Shown one piece after another: positions 32,883 to 44,787 of a stretch of DNA of 64,000 nucleotides. How positions within the stretch are numbered: the stretch's first letter is position 1; every line of letters begins with the position of its first letter. The translations under genes were made by a program, and so were the position numbers. This stretch comes from Miscanthus floridulus. Lineage: Eukaryota; Streptophyta; Magnoliopsida; Poales; Poaceae. The notes beneath the pieces were generated by a model, which ran no database searches, was not told the origin of the DNA, and was given only the letters and a program-made list of their open reading frames with translations. The stretch lies in the NCBI RefSeq assembly GCF_019320115.1, contig NC_089598.1, forward strand, positions 29,280,248 to 29,344,247, given 5' to 3'.

Positions 32883-35809
32883 CTAAGCCTTGTGCCGAAC
32901 ACTGGAAGCAATCTGATGTAGCCCAATCCTCTTCCTCATCTCTTGGAACTTAGACTTTCTCATCGACTTGGTGAGAATGTCGGCCAGTTGATTGGTAGTG
33001 ACAATGTGGTTTGCCTTGATGCTTCCGTCCTCCAAGCAATCTCTGATGAAGTAGTACTTGATGCGAATGTGCTTGCTTCTCTCATGGAAGACAGGGTTCT
33101 TGGCCAGAGCTAGAGCAGACTTGTTGTCCACCTTCAGCTCAACCACATCCACCTTCCTGCCAAGGAGCTTTGCCAGCATCCTTGACAGCCATAGTGCCTG
33201 AGTTGCTGCAGTGGTGGTGGCGATGTACTCCACTTTACAGCTTGAGAGAGCCACCACCTTCTGCTTGAGAGACTGCCAGTTGACCAAGCAATCACCAAGG
33301 AAGAACATCGTTTCGGTTGTGCTCTTGCTGGTATCCACATCGCCGGCAAGGTCACTGTCGCAGTAGTCGACGAACCGGGCCGTGTCGGGGGCCCTTCCGT
33401 AGTGGAGACTGTAGTCGAGAGTGTCCGCCATGTAGCATAGGCGCTTGACGGCCTGCAGATGCTCCATCATTGGCCGTTCCATGAACCGGCTTATGTACCC
33501 GACGGCGAACGCGATGCCCGGCCAGGTATGGACTAGGTAGCGCAAGCTCCCGATCAGCCGCCGGTATTAGGTTGGATCGACCTCCTCCGCCGTGCTCTCC
33601 CAACTTAGCTTGAGCTTTTTCCTCCATCGGGGTGTGGACTGGATTGCATCCTGTCATGCCGCCGAACTCGAGGATGCACTTGACATAGTGGGTTTGGCGG
33701 AGGGCGATCCCACTGGCGTCCTGGCGCACTTCGACGCCGAGGTAGAAGCAAAGGAGGCCGAGGTCGCTCATGTTGAACGCCTTCTTCATCTGCGCCTTGA
33801 ACACCTCCACCTTCTGCTCTTCAGCACCGGTGATGATGAGGTCATCGACGTAGACGCTGACCAGTAGAACGTTGCGTCCGCTGCCCCGTCGGTACACTGC
33901 CGCCTCATGCATGCTCTAGTTGAAGCCCATCTTCTTGAGTGTGGCATCGAGCTTCGCGTTCTAGGCGCATGGTGCCTGGCGCAGGCCATATAGTGCCTTG
34001 CGCAGGCGGTACACCTTCCCCTCTTCTCCGGCGACGGCGTAGCCAGGTGGCTGGCGCACGTAGACCTCCTCCTTGAGGTCGCCGTTGAGGAAGGAGGACT
34101 TCACGTCCATGTGGTAGACATGCCATCCCTCTTGAGCCGCTAGCACGAGGAGGACATGGACTAACTCCATGCGCGCTGCGGGGACGAAGGCGTCGTCGTA
34201 GTTGATCCCTTCCTGCTGGACGAAGCCACGTGCTACCAACCGTGCCTTGTGCTTGATCACTGCGCCCAGCTCGTCTTTCTTGAGCTTAAACACACACTTC
34301 AGGGTGATGGGGCGGTGGCCGTCAGGCAGTGGCACCAGCTCCCAGGTGCGGTTTTGCTCGACAGACTTGAGCTCCTGCTCCATCATCGCCCACCATGCCG
34401 GATCACCCTACGCCTCAACATAATTGGTCGGCTCACCGGCGTGCGTTAGATGTAGCTGAGCGAAGAGCCTCTCAGGCTGGTTCGGTAGAGACTGCTCTTC
34501 GAGGATGTTTGCCATCGTGCGGTACCAAAGGGGCTCATCGTCCTAGTAGGCGTCCAAGCGGTCTTCATCATCCTCCAGTGGCGTCGCGTACTCGACCCTC
34601 GGGCGAGGTAGAAGAAGCCGATGAGGCCGGCTGCGGTGCTGGAGAGGTCGGAGCTATTGCTGATGGACTGCCGACCACCACCGATGGGCTGTCGAGCTCC
34701 CCCGGATTTGGTGATGGCGAACACAGCGAAGCTGATGAAGAGGTCAGTGCTGATGATGAAGACCCAGACGTCGACGTGGATGCACCTTGTGCTCCCTCTA
34801 CACCATCCATCCACACGTACTCGATGGTGAAGTCGTAGAGCGCGGTTGCCGATCCATCGTCCACCGCCTTGTCCCATGCCCAGCCACGTCCTTCATCGAA
34901 CACGATGTCTCACGCCACGCCGTTCTCAATCTCCACTCGTGAGCCATTCTTGTCCAGCTGCCCGATGCTGATGATGGAGTTCCTCAAGGCCAAGATGTAG
35001 TACACGCCGCTGAGGAGGCAGTGCTCCCTGTCTTGGCCTTGAAGATGATCAAGCCGACTCCCTTGATCTCGATGGCAGAGGTGTCACTGAACATGACGGA
35101 TCCCTTCACACTAGAGTCTAGGTCGAAGAAGAACTCATGCCGACCAGTCATGTGGTGCATGGCACCAGCGTCGAGGTACTAGCCGCCGATCTTGTCATCG
35201 TCTGCGCCTTTGCTGAGGAAGGCGTGGGTGCACGGTTCGTCGAGGTGGAGATGTGTGGAGCTAGCCGACTTCTTGCTGGCTCGATGCACCCATGCACCAG
35301 GAACAGAGCAGCATCCCCCTCCTCTGCTTGCATGACGTGAGCCTGCCCACCGCGGCATGGAGGAAGGCGATAGTCCTTGGCCCAGTGGCTCGACCTGCCG
35401 TAGTTGTTGCAGGTGTCATCCTAGGTCGCCTTGCGCTCGCCGGTGGCGCTACCATCAGTGGCTGGCCCCGAGGTCCAACCTGCTCCTTCTTCATCTTGCC
35501 ACCGCGTGGTCGCCGACGACGCTCCTTGGAGGAACCGGATGGTCCGGATCCTTCCTCCTTCTTCTCGAAGGCGCGCCACTACTTCATCATGTACAGCAGC
35601 TTGCCTCCGGCTCGGCGTGAGGCCCCTCTTCGCAGTCTTGCACTGCCTTGAGCCTCCTAGCCACGTCCTCGACGGTGAGCTACTCGAAGTCGAGGAGCGT
35701 CTCGATCGACATGACGATCTGCATGTACTTCTTCGGCATGCAGCAGAGGAATTTCTCTACCGTGTGGTCCTCCGTGAAGTCGGTGTCGCCGTTGCGCGCC
35801 ATCTGCTCC
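32883..35809 (-). pseudogene. Copia gag end, protease and reverse transcriptase/RNase H remnant
   Basis: Reading 5' to 3' on the minus strand: the gag C-terminus (TVEDVARRLKAVQD near 35650), a Ser/Gly-rich zinc-knuckle region, and a protease/spacer region with DAGAMHHMTG near 35160. The frame then passes almost directly from LRNSIISIGQLDKN to FDEGRGWAWDKAV (34903), so the integrase core is deleted. Reverse transcriptase follows: WELVPLPDGHRPI (34340), FLNGDLKEEVYVRQPPGYA, and the catalytic YVDDLIITG near 33850. The RNase H end is open from 33545 to 32883 (QLADILTKS). Stops interrupt at about 33960, 33915 and 33565. It is a dead copy. Confidence 0.85.
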
Positions 35810-35814
35810 ATCAG

Positions 35815-36286
35815 TGTCGACGGAATATCATCGACAGTCCACCGAGGGGTATCCCGCGATGGTAGATTGATCGGCAGAGGAGCGTGTAATCAAGAATAAG
35901 AAGGCAACAGAGACACACGAGTTATACAGGTTCAGGCCGTCAGCATGACGTAATACCTTACTCATGTGGTCTGTTGGTTTGTATTAGCTATCGTATGATT
36001 TGCCATGATTTTGTAGGGGGTCCCTGCCCGCCTTATATAGTCCGGGGGCAAGGTTACAAGTCGGTTAGATCTAAGAGATAACCGGAAAGTAATAACAGAT
36101 TACAAGAAACATGGGATCGAACATATCCTATCAGATCACGTAACATCTTCCGGATATCCTCCCCATGCCTTGCGGGAGGCGCCGAGCAGAATCGTGCCCC
36201 ACAAGGCTCCTTCTTGTGGGCTGGACCGCCCCTGGAGGCATAGCCCATGTGGCCTACCGTGGGTATCCGGGGTCATACCCCCCACA
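35815..36286 (-). repeat. Gypsy-A 3' LTR
   Basis: TGTCGACGGAATATC at one end and CCCCCCACA at the other on the plus strand. By eye it differs from the 5' LTR by about 13 substitutions and one indel in 472 bp, roughly 2.8 percent. Confidence 0.93.
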
Positions 36287-36605
36287 GCTAGTCCCCGAGC
36301 GCCTTGTACCCGTTGAGCAACACCGTCTTGAACTTTTCTGAGCAGGTGCGAACAAAAACCGAGCTGTCCAAATCATGGTCCGACCACCATAATGAATCGC
36401 CGAGCAGTTGTGAGCAGCTACCGAGCAGCGTGCACCATCGCCGACCAGTGTGTTCCGAGCACGGCTTGACATAAGGGTGTAAGGAGCTCAAATTCAGAAT
36501 TAAAAATTCTTGCGCGGTAAAATGAAGTGTGCCCACTTAGAGTCCGACCACGAGGTTAAAGATACCTTGGTTTAACTTTTAGAGGCTCAAAGTCTTTCAG
36601 AAGAA

Positions 36606-36857
36606 ACAAACACATTCGCCGCAAGGTGAAGTGTGCCCACTTAGTCCCCGAGCCTGACAGTAGGTGACGTAGTCACGTGGTGCCAGGCTCAAAAAATATT
36701 GAACTAGCCGAGCAGGTAACCAGTCCCCGAGCGTAGCCTTGAGATAAAAACAAACACATTCACCGCAAGGTGAAGTGTGCCCACTTAGTCCCCGAGCCTG
36801 ACAGTAGGTGACGTAGTCACGTGGTGCTAGGCTCAGAAAAAAGTAATCCACCCGAGC
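36606..36857. repeat. Direct duplication of about 150 bp inside Gypsy-A
   Basis: Two adjacent near-identical copies contain AAACACATTCGCCGCAAGGT, GCCCACTTAGTCCCCGAGCC and TGACGTAGTCACGTGGTGC. They lie between the 3' LTR and the antisense gene. TGACGTAGTCA is itself palindromic-like. Confidence 0.8.
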
Positions 36858-37133
36858 AAGTAGCCAGTCCCCGTGTGTTGGGCGTAGATATCGGATAAAT
36901 CAAACCGTGGAGAAAAAATCGGAGTAATGGCTGTGCAGCATCGGGTACTGAGCCTCATTAAATTGCGGAGAAATCGGTGAATATTTGGCGGCGATAAATG
37001 AGCGACGTGGGCTACTGTTACGTGATAGCCCAATTTGCGGCCCATTAAACCACGTTGGTGGAGTCGAAGTAGCGCTAATAGCGGGAACGGTTTCCCAAAA
37101 ATCCTCAGACGCAATGAAAACTGGAGGAAGTGC

Positions 37134-37140
37134 TTTATAA
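37134..37140 (+). promoter_or_regulatory. TATA box of the Gypsy-A antisense gene
   Basis: TTTATAA in GTGCTTTATAACC lies 129 bp upstream of the ATG at 37269, on the strand opposite to the element's own genes. This supports independent transcription of the antisense gene. Confidence 0.5.
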
Positions 37141-37268
37141 CCGCGCCGCCACATACATCGCCTCCTACCTCACTCAATCTGCCTTTCTTCCTTCCTTCGC
37201 AATCCCTACGCTCCACATTCCGCACCATCGCGAGCAATCGCCTCCAACCCAGTTCCAATCCGGAGAGA

Positions 37269-40200
37269 ATGGCGCCGAAAAAGGAGCCGCAAAGCCGAGG
37301 AAGGTGGCCACCAGAGCCAGCCACGATGTGGAGTGGGTGCCATCGAAGACGGCGGCGGTGGATCTCAATAGGATGGTGGCGGCGGGCGTTCTCCCAGACA
37401 ACCTCACTGCTGGATGGCGGCCGGCTAGTGGTGAGCCCTTCCCAACACCACATACTGATGAGGCTGTAGTATTTGAAGATTATTTCTGGTGAGGATTAGG
37501 GTTTCCTGTCCACCCCTTTTTGAGGGATCTTATGGAGTTTTGGGCGATTAGCCTCTGTAATCTGCATCCCAACACCATTCTGCACGTGTCTATCTTTATC
37601 CATTTCTGCGAGGCTTTTCTCGGTGTTCTTCCGCACTTCAACCTCTTCAGGCACCTGTTCTGTCTGAAGAAGAAGGGGGGCAGCGGTTCCAAGGTGGTCG
37701 GCGGCGTGTACCTGCAACTCAGGGATGGGATGGCCAGCGAATATATCAGCGTACCGCTAAATACCTCCCTCAAAGGTTGGAACGCCATATGGTTCTATAT
37801 CAAACAAAGTCACCCAATGATTCGATGCGACGTCCACCACATCCCGGTTAATCATAGTAACTGGTCGGAGAGACCCAACAATGCTGACATGGAGCAGGTA
37901 ATGGAACTTCTGGACTTGATTAAGGGCGTGGAGCTTAGGGGTGAACTGGTGGCAGCTAGCTTCATAGTGCGGCACGTCTAGCCCTGCAAAGAGAGGGCCC
38001 ACCCAACGTTCGACTATAAAGGCGACAACGATGGTACCCGGGAAAACACAGACCGTCTGACGAAGAAAGAAGTAATAGACCATGCCATGGACCTATTTAC
38101 TTCCAATGTCTCATTCAGTTGTCCAAAAGGAACGAAGGCTTTCAACTGTACCAATCCACCTCCTCAGGTAACCCTTTCACCTTGCATTATTTAGGCATCA
38201 ATTTCCGAGCAAAGGACTGACTTACTTATGTAAAGATCCATTCGCAGGATAGGGCAATATACTTTTCAAACGTGCCGAGAGCCGATTGGCCGAAAGGAGT
38301 GGACATTCGGCGGCCGCTATAGTCCGAAGAGGAGGAGCAGAGCACCTCATCGGATAGTCCATCCCCAGCATCGGAGAAGATCCTCGGGAAAAGACTGACA
38401 GTAGATGAGCCGGTCCAAAAAAGGAGAAAAACCGCAAGCTCTACTGCACCAAAAACGGGCGGCATCACGCTTGGTGAAGACCGAACCGCTCGACCATGAA
38501 GAAACGCTATGCTGGAGTGGTCGGACGATGATAAGGACCAGGCAGCGCATCCGCCGAGCACGAAAGAGCCATCGACGGATGCTGAAGCTCCCGAGCAGCA
38601 AGCGAGGAGAAGCTTTGTGCGGGCAACAATGGAAGTCCCAGCGGTGCAGACGACCATAGTCCCCGAGCAGCAAGAGGGGATAACCACAGAGCATCACACA
38701 GAGGCGGCCCCGGGGCACCAAGCAGAGCGGCACTCTGTTGTAGAGGAGCAGGAGTCCTCCCATCAGGCGGACCAAGCGCCTGGGGGATCAGGCAGGCATC
38801 GCCGGTTCAAGAAATTTAATCGGAAAACCAAACCATAAGTATATTTGCCTTGGAGTAATAATATTGTTCTTTGAATTTTCTTGATTACCGAAAAGCCGAT
38901 ATTACGCAGGGCAACGCCGAGGCCCGTACCCTCAGAAGAAAAAATGCCAACTGCCCCTATCTGGGAGTCCCCGAGTGCTCGGCCAACAGAGGACGGGCCA
39001 GCTGCCGCTGCCAGCGGTCCTGGCGACGGTGAATCATTGGCGCACACGACAGGCGCGTCGGCGACCGTGTCCGAGGCTACGACTGAAAAGGTCGGTACTT
39101 TGGAAGCGGAAACTACAGCTGTTGTTGATGCACCGGAGGCTGAGGATGCAACTCCGTCGACGACAGAGGAGCAACCTTCACCATCCGCAGCGATGCCAGG
39201 AGTGGTCGGAGCAGTTGTCCGACCACGGAGTCCCCCAGTGGTCCCTCAATTGACGGCGGAGGAGGACGAGGTTGTGGAGATCGAGCGTGCCGCACCCAAG
39301 CCCCAGTCCGTCCGGATTCTCCGAAAATGCAGGGAAGAGGTGGTAGTTGTCGATGAAGAAGACACCACCAGGGAAATAAAGAGGTTAAAATCCGCCGTTG
39401 CTGGTGTTATGACTCAAATCGAGGTGAGTACCGCACCTAAAACACTGATATATGTTGTTGGAAACCATGGCTTATCTCTAGCATTGTTCATCCGCAGGGG
39501 ATAGCTCGAACAGCCGAGCAGCGGCATCAACTAATGAAGAGGATGGAGCCCCTCGCCGAGGAAAACAAGAAACTCCGAGAGGCGTTAAATCTTTCGGAGA
39601 AGGATATTAGGAGGGCCCAACGCGAGCGGGACCTTGCAGAGTCTAACTCACGGGACCTTGAACATCAGAAGGGGGTTCTGTCCGAACAATTAACGGCTGC
39701 ATCCGAGCAGCTGAAGAAGAAGTCCAAGCAACTGGCGATTGTATCCGAGGAGCTAAAAAATATGTCCGAGCAATTGGGCAAGAAAACCGGAGAACTCAAA
39801 AATAAATCCGAGCAACTCGATCAGAAGTGCCAGCAGTTCGAGGATGTATCCAAGCAGAAATCCAGTATGCCTTACTACATAATGTACTTTGCAATAATTT
39901 TCCAATCCGCTGTTATGATAACTGTTGTGCTTGCAGAGCAAGACGCAGAACTCAGCCAGCTTCGCCAGACCATCGAGCAAATTCGACAAGAGAAAGCGAA
40001 AGAGTCGGAGCGAGCAGCCAAACTGGCCGAAGAACTGAAAGGTAGATACCCCCTGATCGGAAGTAATGTTGTAGTACTTTTCTGGTCTGACAAACCATTC
40101 TAATTTTTGTAGATTACCGCCATAAAACCAAGGCACAGTTCGATGTGCTGGTACAGGAAGCCAAAGTCCAGAAAGACAACTTCACCACTATATCCGCCGC

Positions 40201-40537
40201 AATAGCACCAGTACTCGACTGCGTTGACATTGAACCAGCACCCCGTCCTGACAGCAGGCAGCAAGGGCTAGACACCATCATTCAGAGATGCAAGGCAGCG
40301 TGGGAGAATTTCAAAAATTTCAACCGTGACACCGTTTTGACCGCCGCTACTCATGCCCTTGCAGTGGTTCGGTCCCACTATCCGTCTATCGATATCCAGT
40401 CGATAGGTGGTGGGTTCGTAGACGGGCTGAGCGACGTGCAAACCCAGCAACTGGAGGATGATGTTGAAGATGCAGCAAAAATGCTTGGCGGCGATATAGA
40501 CCTGTTTGGCGAAATAGAAGCTGGTGGCGAATCTTAA
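37269..40537 (+). pseudogene. Gypsy-A antisense gene (PF04195-type 'putative gypsy type transposon' protein)
   Basis: It runs against gag-pol, between the 3' end of pol and the 3' LTR. The N-terminal domain (37290-37980) contains HDVEWVPSKTAAVDLNRM, HPFLRDLMEFWAISL, LHPNTILHVSIFIHFCEAFL and FNLFRHLFCLKK, the signature of the PF04195 family confined to plant Gypsy elements. A Pro/Glu/Thr-rich middle follows (38300-39400), then a long coiled coil (39534-40040) with repeated SEQL blocks, and a conserved C-terminus (WENFKNFNRD, DGLSDVQTQQLEDDVEDAA) to the stop at 40537. Introns are likely, for example a donor at 38169 and near 40041. Defects: TGA at 37490-37492, TAG at 37979-37981, and a frame change just after the ATG. 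The biochemical role is unknown; similar genes are described in Grande and related elements. Confidence 0.75.
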
Positions 40538-41219
40538 CGAACTGCTCGGATATTGTCGCCTGTACTACTTACTTTATTTAGTGATGAAGAGTCGTTTGTG
40601 TTAACAACCCGACGCCGTTATGCCTAATATAAGCACTTTTCGATCAGTTAGTTTGCACTAAACCTGATGCTTTAGCTAGCCCGTAATTCATAACGCGGAG
40701 CATGTAGCCCGTGTGCATGTTGGGAAAACAAGTGTTACAATAGGACCGTAGCCTACCGCCCGATACGCAGAGCACGGAGCCCATAGCACGTGTGGTGGGA
40801 TGTTAGAGCCTTAGTTTCCACCATAATTATCAAAGCAAAACACATGCTGCCCAGCGGCCGATTTGAGTAACTTGCCGAGAAAAATAGTTAAAGTGGCGTC
40901 CGAGCAGTTAGTCTATGCCTGAAATCTAGGCCTTGATTAGCCCATAGTCCATAGCGTCGAGTGCAGAGACCCTGACACGTGTAGGATTAACAGGCATGAC
41001 CAAGGAACCGCAGCCGACCAACCGAAACGCAGAGCGCGGAGCCCCTTAGCGCGTGTAGGAAGTAATCGGAGACTGGGTCTTCCCCGTAGAAAACAGAAAA
41101 GAAAAACGTGTGTTGCTCGACGATCGGCGAGCTATGTTACAAAATTTGGAGTGCAAAAATCGTCGTCGTTTTTAGGAGGAAAAACTTATGTGATTCGGAG
41201 AAAACATAATAGGCGATTT

Positions 41220-41450
41220 TTTGGAGAAATCGTGTTCGGCGATTTTTGGAGTTATTGTGTTCGGCGATTTTTGGAGTTAACGTGTTCGGTGTTTCGGAGG
41301 AATCGTGTTCTGTGATTTGGAGTTAACGTGTTCGGTGATTTGGAGTTAACGTGTTCGGCGATTTGGAGAAATCGTGATCGGCGATTTGGAGTTAACGTGT
41401 TCGGCGATTTGGAGAAATCATGATCGGCGATTTGGAGTTATCGTGTTTGG
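41220..41450. repeat. Minisatellite of about 22 bp in Gypsy-A
   Basis: Around ten imperfect copies of CGTGTTCGGCGATTTGGAGT lie between the end of the antisense gene and the end of pol. Tandem repeats at this place are usual in Tat-type elements. 40610-41100 also has a looser repeat with GCAGAGCRCGGAGCCC and ACGTGTAGG, but no coding frame. Confidence 0.85.
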
Positions 41451-41608
41451 CGATTTGGGCGTACTTGGCGAGCATATTGGAGGTCGTCACGGAGTGGCGT
41501 ATAGCCCGATAACGGTAAGTGAAGCTTATAATGGAGGAAAAATGGAGGAAAATTATGGAGACCAGAACTTTATTAATATGAAAGTAAAGAATACATATCT
41601 GTGTTATT

Positions 41609-43029
41609 TCAGGGGTAGAAACGTATAAGGTGCTCTATGTGCCAGGAGTTGGGAACATCGAGTCCATCTAAGTCACATAAGCGATAAGACCCTGGTCGAG
41701 TAACACCTTTTACGACGTAAGGGCCCTCCCAGGGTGAAGACAGCTTGTGAAGCCCTTCGGTTTTTTGTTTTCGACGTAAGACGAGGTCACCGATCGCGAA
41801 CGAACGACCTTTGATGTTACGGTTGTAATACCTCCGCAGACCTTCGAGGTACTTGGCTATGCGAACGCAAGTAATCAGACGTTCTTCCTCAGCCCGATCA
41901 ATGTCTTCTATCCGAACAGCTGCGGCTTGCTCTTCATCATAATTTTCTACTCTAGGTGCTCGAAATGCAATATCCGCTGGGAGTATGACCTCTGAGCCGT
42001 AGACCATAAAATATGGAGATACGCCGGTACTGCGACTAGCTTGAGTGCGCAGTCCCCAGACCACAGCTGGTAGTTCTTTGAGCCATCTGCCCGGATGCTT
42101 TTCTTCTTTCTGATAGAGCCTTTTTTGAGGGCGTCGAGGATCATACCATTAGCCCGTTCGACCTGGCCGTTAGCTCTAGGATGAGCAACGGAAACGTATT
42201 TAACAGAGATGCACCGGTCTTCGCAGAAGTCCCAAAAATGATGCCCGGTAAAAGTTGTCCCGAGGTCGGTGATGATGCTGTTCGGGAGACCAAATCTGTG
42301 TACGATGTCTTCAAAGAGCTCGACTGCTTTCTTAGCAGTAGCTGCGACGAGTGGTTTGTACTCAATCCACTTGGAGAACTTATCAATGGCGACGTACACA
42401 TACCAGAAACCTCCTGGTGCAGGTTTGAAAGGCCCGATCATATCCAGTCCCTAGCATGAGAATGGCCAGGAAGCTAGAATGGTCTGTAGTTCCTGTGCCG
42501 GTACATGTATTTGCTTGGCAAAAAACTGACAACCCTCACATCGTCGAACGAGGTCTTCCGCATCGAAGATGGCCATGGGCCAGTAAAAACCTGCTCGGAA
42601 AGCTTTGTCGACCAGTGTTCTCGAAGCCTCATGATTGCCACAGGAACCAGAGTGAATTTCGGAAAGTAGCTTCACACCGTCGTCTTGGATGATGCACTTC
42701 TGCAGTATCCCTTCCTTGGCACTTTTCCTCATCAGGCTACCGTCTACCAACACGTAATGCTTGCTTCGGCGAATTAGTCGTTCGGTTTCAATTTTGTTGG
42801 CGGGTACTTCGTCGTTGGAGAGGTATTTGATGAACTGTTCCCTCCAATCGGCGACCGGCGAAGGTACCGCGAGTACCAACTGCTCGGCAGGGGGTACTTC
42901 TACAACTTCCTTATCTTCTTTAATGGATGGTGTCAGGAGGTCTTGGACGAAAACCCCTAGCGGAGCCGTGGCGCGAGAAGATCCTATCTTTGACAGCTGG
43001 TCGGCTGGTTGGTTTTGATCCCGTACCAT
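41609..43029 (-). pseudogene. Gypsy-A integrase
   Basis: The zinc-binding H2C2 region is at 42451-43029 (GNHEASRTLVDKAFRAGFYW, CEGCQFFAKQ). The catalytic core is at 42441-42110 (VAIDKFSKWIEYKPL, SIITDLGTTF, then NGQVERANGMILDALKK), supplying the D-D-E residues. The C-terminal part, 42064-41609, has VYGSEVILPADIAF, LRRKQKTEGLHKL and a GPYVVKGV segment. The core reads LGTTF where NGTQF is usual. A stop at about 42449 and a frameshift near 42100 break it. It ends at the stop 41609-41611. Confidence 0.85.
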
Positions 43030-43065
43030 GTGGTGGTACTCGATACCGTAGAATTTCCCTTCAAG

Positions 43066-43770
43066 CTACCTGATTTCGGCGCAGTATGTGTCCATTTTCT
43101 CACTGGAATAGGACCAATCCTTATTGAGTTGGTTGATAACCAGCGCGGAATCCCCATATACCATGAGGCGTTTGACATCGAGCTCGACGGCTATATGGAG
43201 ACCATGGAGACATGCTTCGTACTCCGTGGCGTTGTTGGAGGCCGAAAAATGTTTGCGAAGAACATATCGGAGTTTATCCTTTGTCGGCGTGATGAACAGA
43301 ATACCCGCACCAGCACCATTGATGTTAAGGGCGCCGTCAAAATACATCACCCAGTGCTCGGGGCAGGTGGCGGCAATGGGTTCTTGGATCTCGGTCCACT
43401 CGGCGATGAAATCAGTGAGCGCCTGTGACTTAACGGTCGGTCTGCTTCTGAAGTCAATGGAGTAAGTGCCGAGCTCAATAGCCCACTTGATTATACGACC
43501 ATTGGCCTCTTTATTGTGGAGAATATCCCCCAGAGGGAACTCTGTGACCACGGCGATCTTGTAGTATTCGAAGTAATGTCAGAGCTTGCGTGAGGTAATC
43601 AAAATTGCATATAACAGCTTTTGCACCTGAGGATAACGAGTTTTGGGCTCATTAAGTACCTCGCTGATGAAATAGACCGGACATTGTACCTTGTAGGCGT
43701 GTCCAGTTTCCTCGCGTTCGACGACAATAGCCATACTGACAACTCGAGAAGTGGCGGCGATGTAAACCAA
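43066..43770 (-). pseudogene. Gypsy-A RNase H region
   Basis: It contains the end of the reverse transcriptase connection (QCPVYFISEVLNEPKTRYPQ) and a second, RNase HI-like domain: VMYFDGALNINGAGAG, NNATEYEACLHGL, YGDSALVINQ. The acidic residues D, E and D are all retained. A stop lies at about 43578. The domain degrades the RNA strand during reverse transcription. Confidence 0.85.
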
Positions 43771-43785
43771 CAGAGTTTCATCTGG

Positions 43786-44748
43786 TCATGGCGCTGTCAT
43801 GATTGGAGGTTTTGTTAAAAACAACTTGAGCTGCTCGAAAGTTGTGTCTGCCTCCTCTGACCAAGAAAAAAGCTCGGAGGCCTTGAGGAGCTTGAAGAAA
43901 GGTAGCCCTTTTTCACCGAGGCGGGAGATAAATCGGCTTAACGCAGCCATGCAGCCTGTAAGCATATGTATATCCTTGACATACGTCGGTCGTTTCATGT
44001 TGGTGATGGCGAAGACCTTATCAGGGTTCGGTTCAATGCCCCGAGCGCTCACGATGTAGCCCAGCAGGATACCGGATGGAACTCCAAAGATGCACTTTGA
44101 AGGGTTCAGCTTCCATCGGTATTTGCTTAGGTTGGAGAAAGTTTCTTCAAGGTCGACGATAAGATTGTCGGTGGTTCTAGTTTTGACGACCACGTCGTCG
44201 ATGTAGGCTTCGACATTGCGGCCGATCTGTTGGTCGAGGCACGTCTGGATAGCCCTTTGGTAGGTCGCGCCGGCGTTCTTTAGTCCGAAGGACATAGTGG
44301 TGTAGCAGTATGCACCGAAGGGCGTGATGAACGACGTTTTGACCTGGTCTTCTTTCTTGAGGGAGATCTGATGGTAGCCGGAGTAACAGTCAAGAAAGGA
44401 GAGCAATTCACAGCCAACGGTGGAGTCTACAACCTCATCTATCCGAGGCAGGCCGAAGGGGTCTTTAGGGCAATGTTTGTTAAGATCAGTATAATCAACA
44501 CACATTCTCCATTCTTTATTCTTTTTCTTAACAAGAACAGGATTAGCTAACCAATCTAGATGATACACTTCTTTTATAAATCCGGCAGCTAAGAGCCATT
44601 TTATTTCTACCCTAATAGCCTCCTTTTTGTCCGGCGTGAATCGGCGAAGTTTTTGCTTGATCGGTTTAGCGGTCGGTGAGACGTTCAAGGAGTGCTCTAT
44701 CTTCTCCCGTGGTCCCCCCGGCATGTCTGTAGGTTTCCAAGCAAACAC
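43786..44748 (-). pseudogene. Gypsy-A reverse transcriptase
   Basis: An open stretch of 320 codons with all classical motifs: FIKEVYHLDWLANPVLVKKK, WRMCVDYTDLNKHCPKDPF, LSFLDCYSGYHQISL, SFGLKNAGATYQR, and the catalytic YIDDVVVKT (the family usually has YIDDIVV). It is followed by LGYIVSARGIEPNPDK. The true frame starts upstream in the protease-linking region. The domain itself is uninterrupted, but the surrounding polyprotein is broken. Confidence 0.9.
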
Positions 44749-44787
44749 ATCGGCGTTGGCACATAGGAAGGAGACGAGCGCGCTTTC

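Noticed and set aside
37269..40537. Antisense gene interpreted as an ordinary host gene
   Set aside because: Its domain is the PF04195 type found in plant Gypsy elements, and it lies wholly inside the two LTRs of Gypsy-A with the usual layout.
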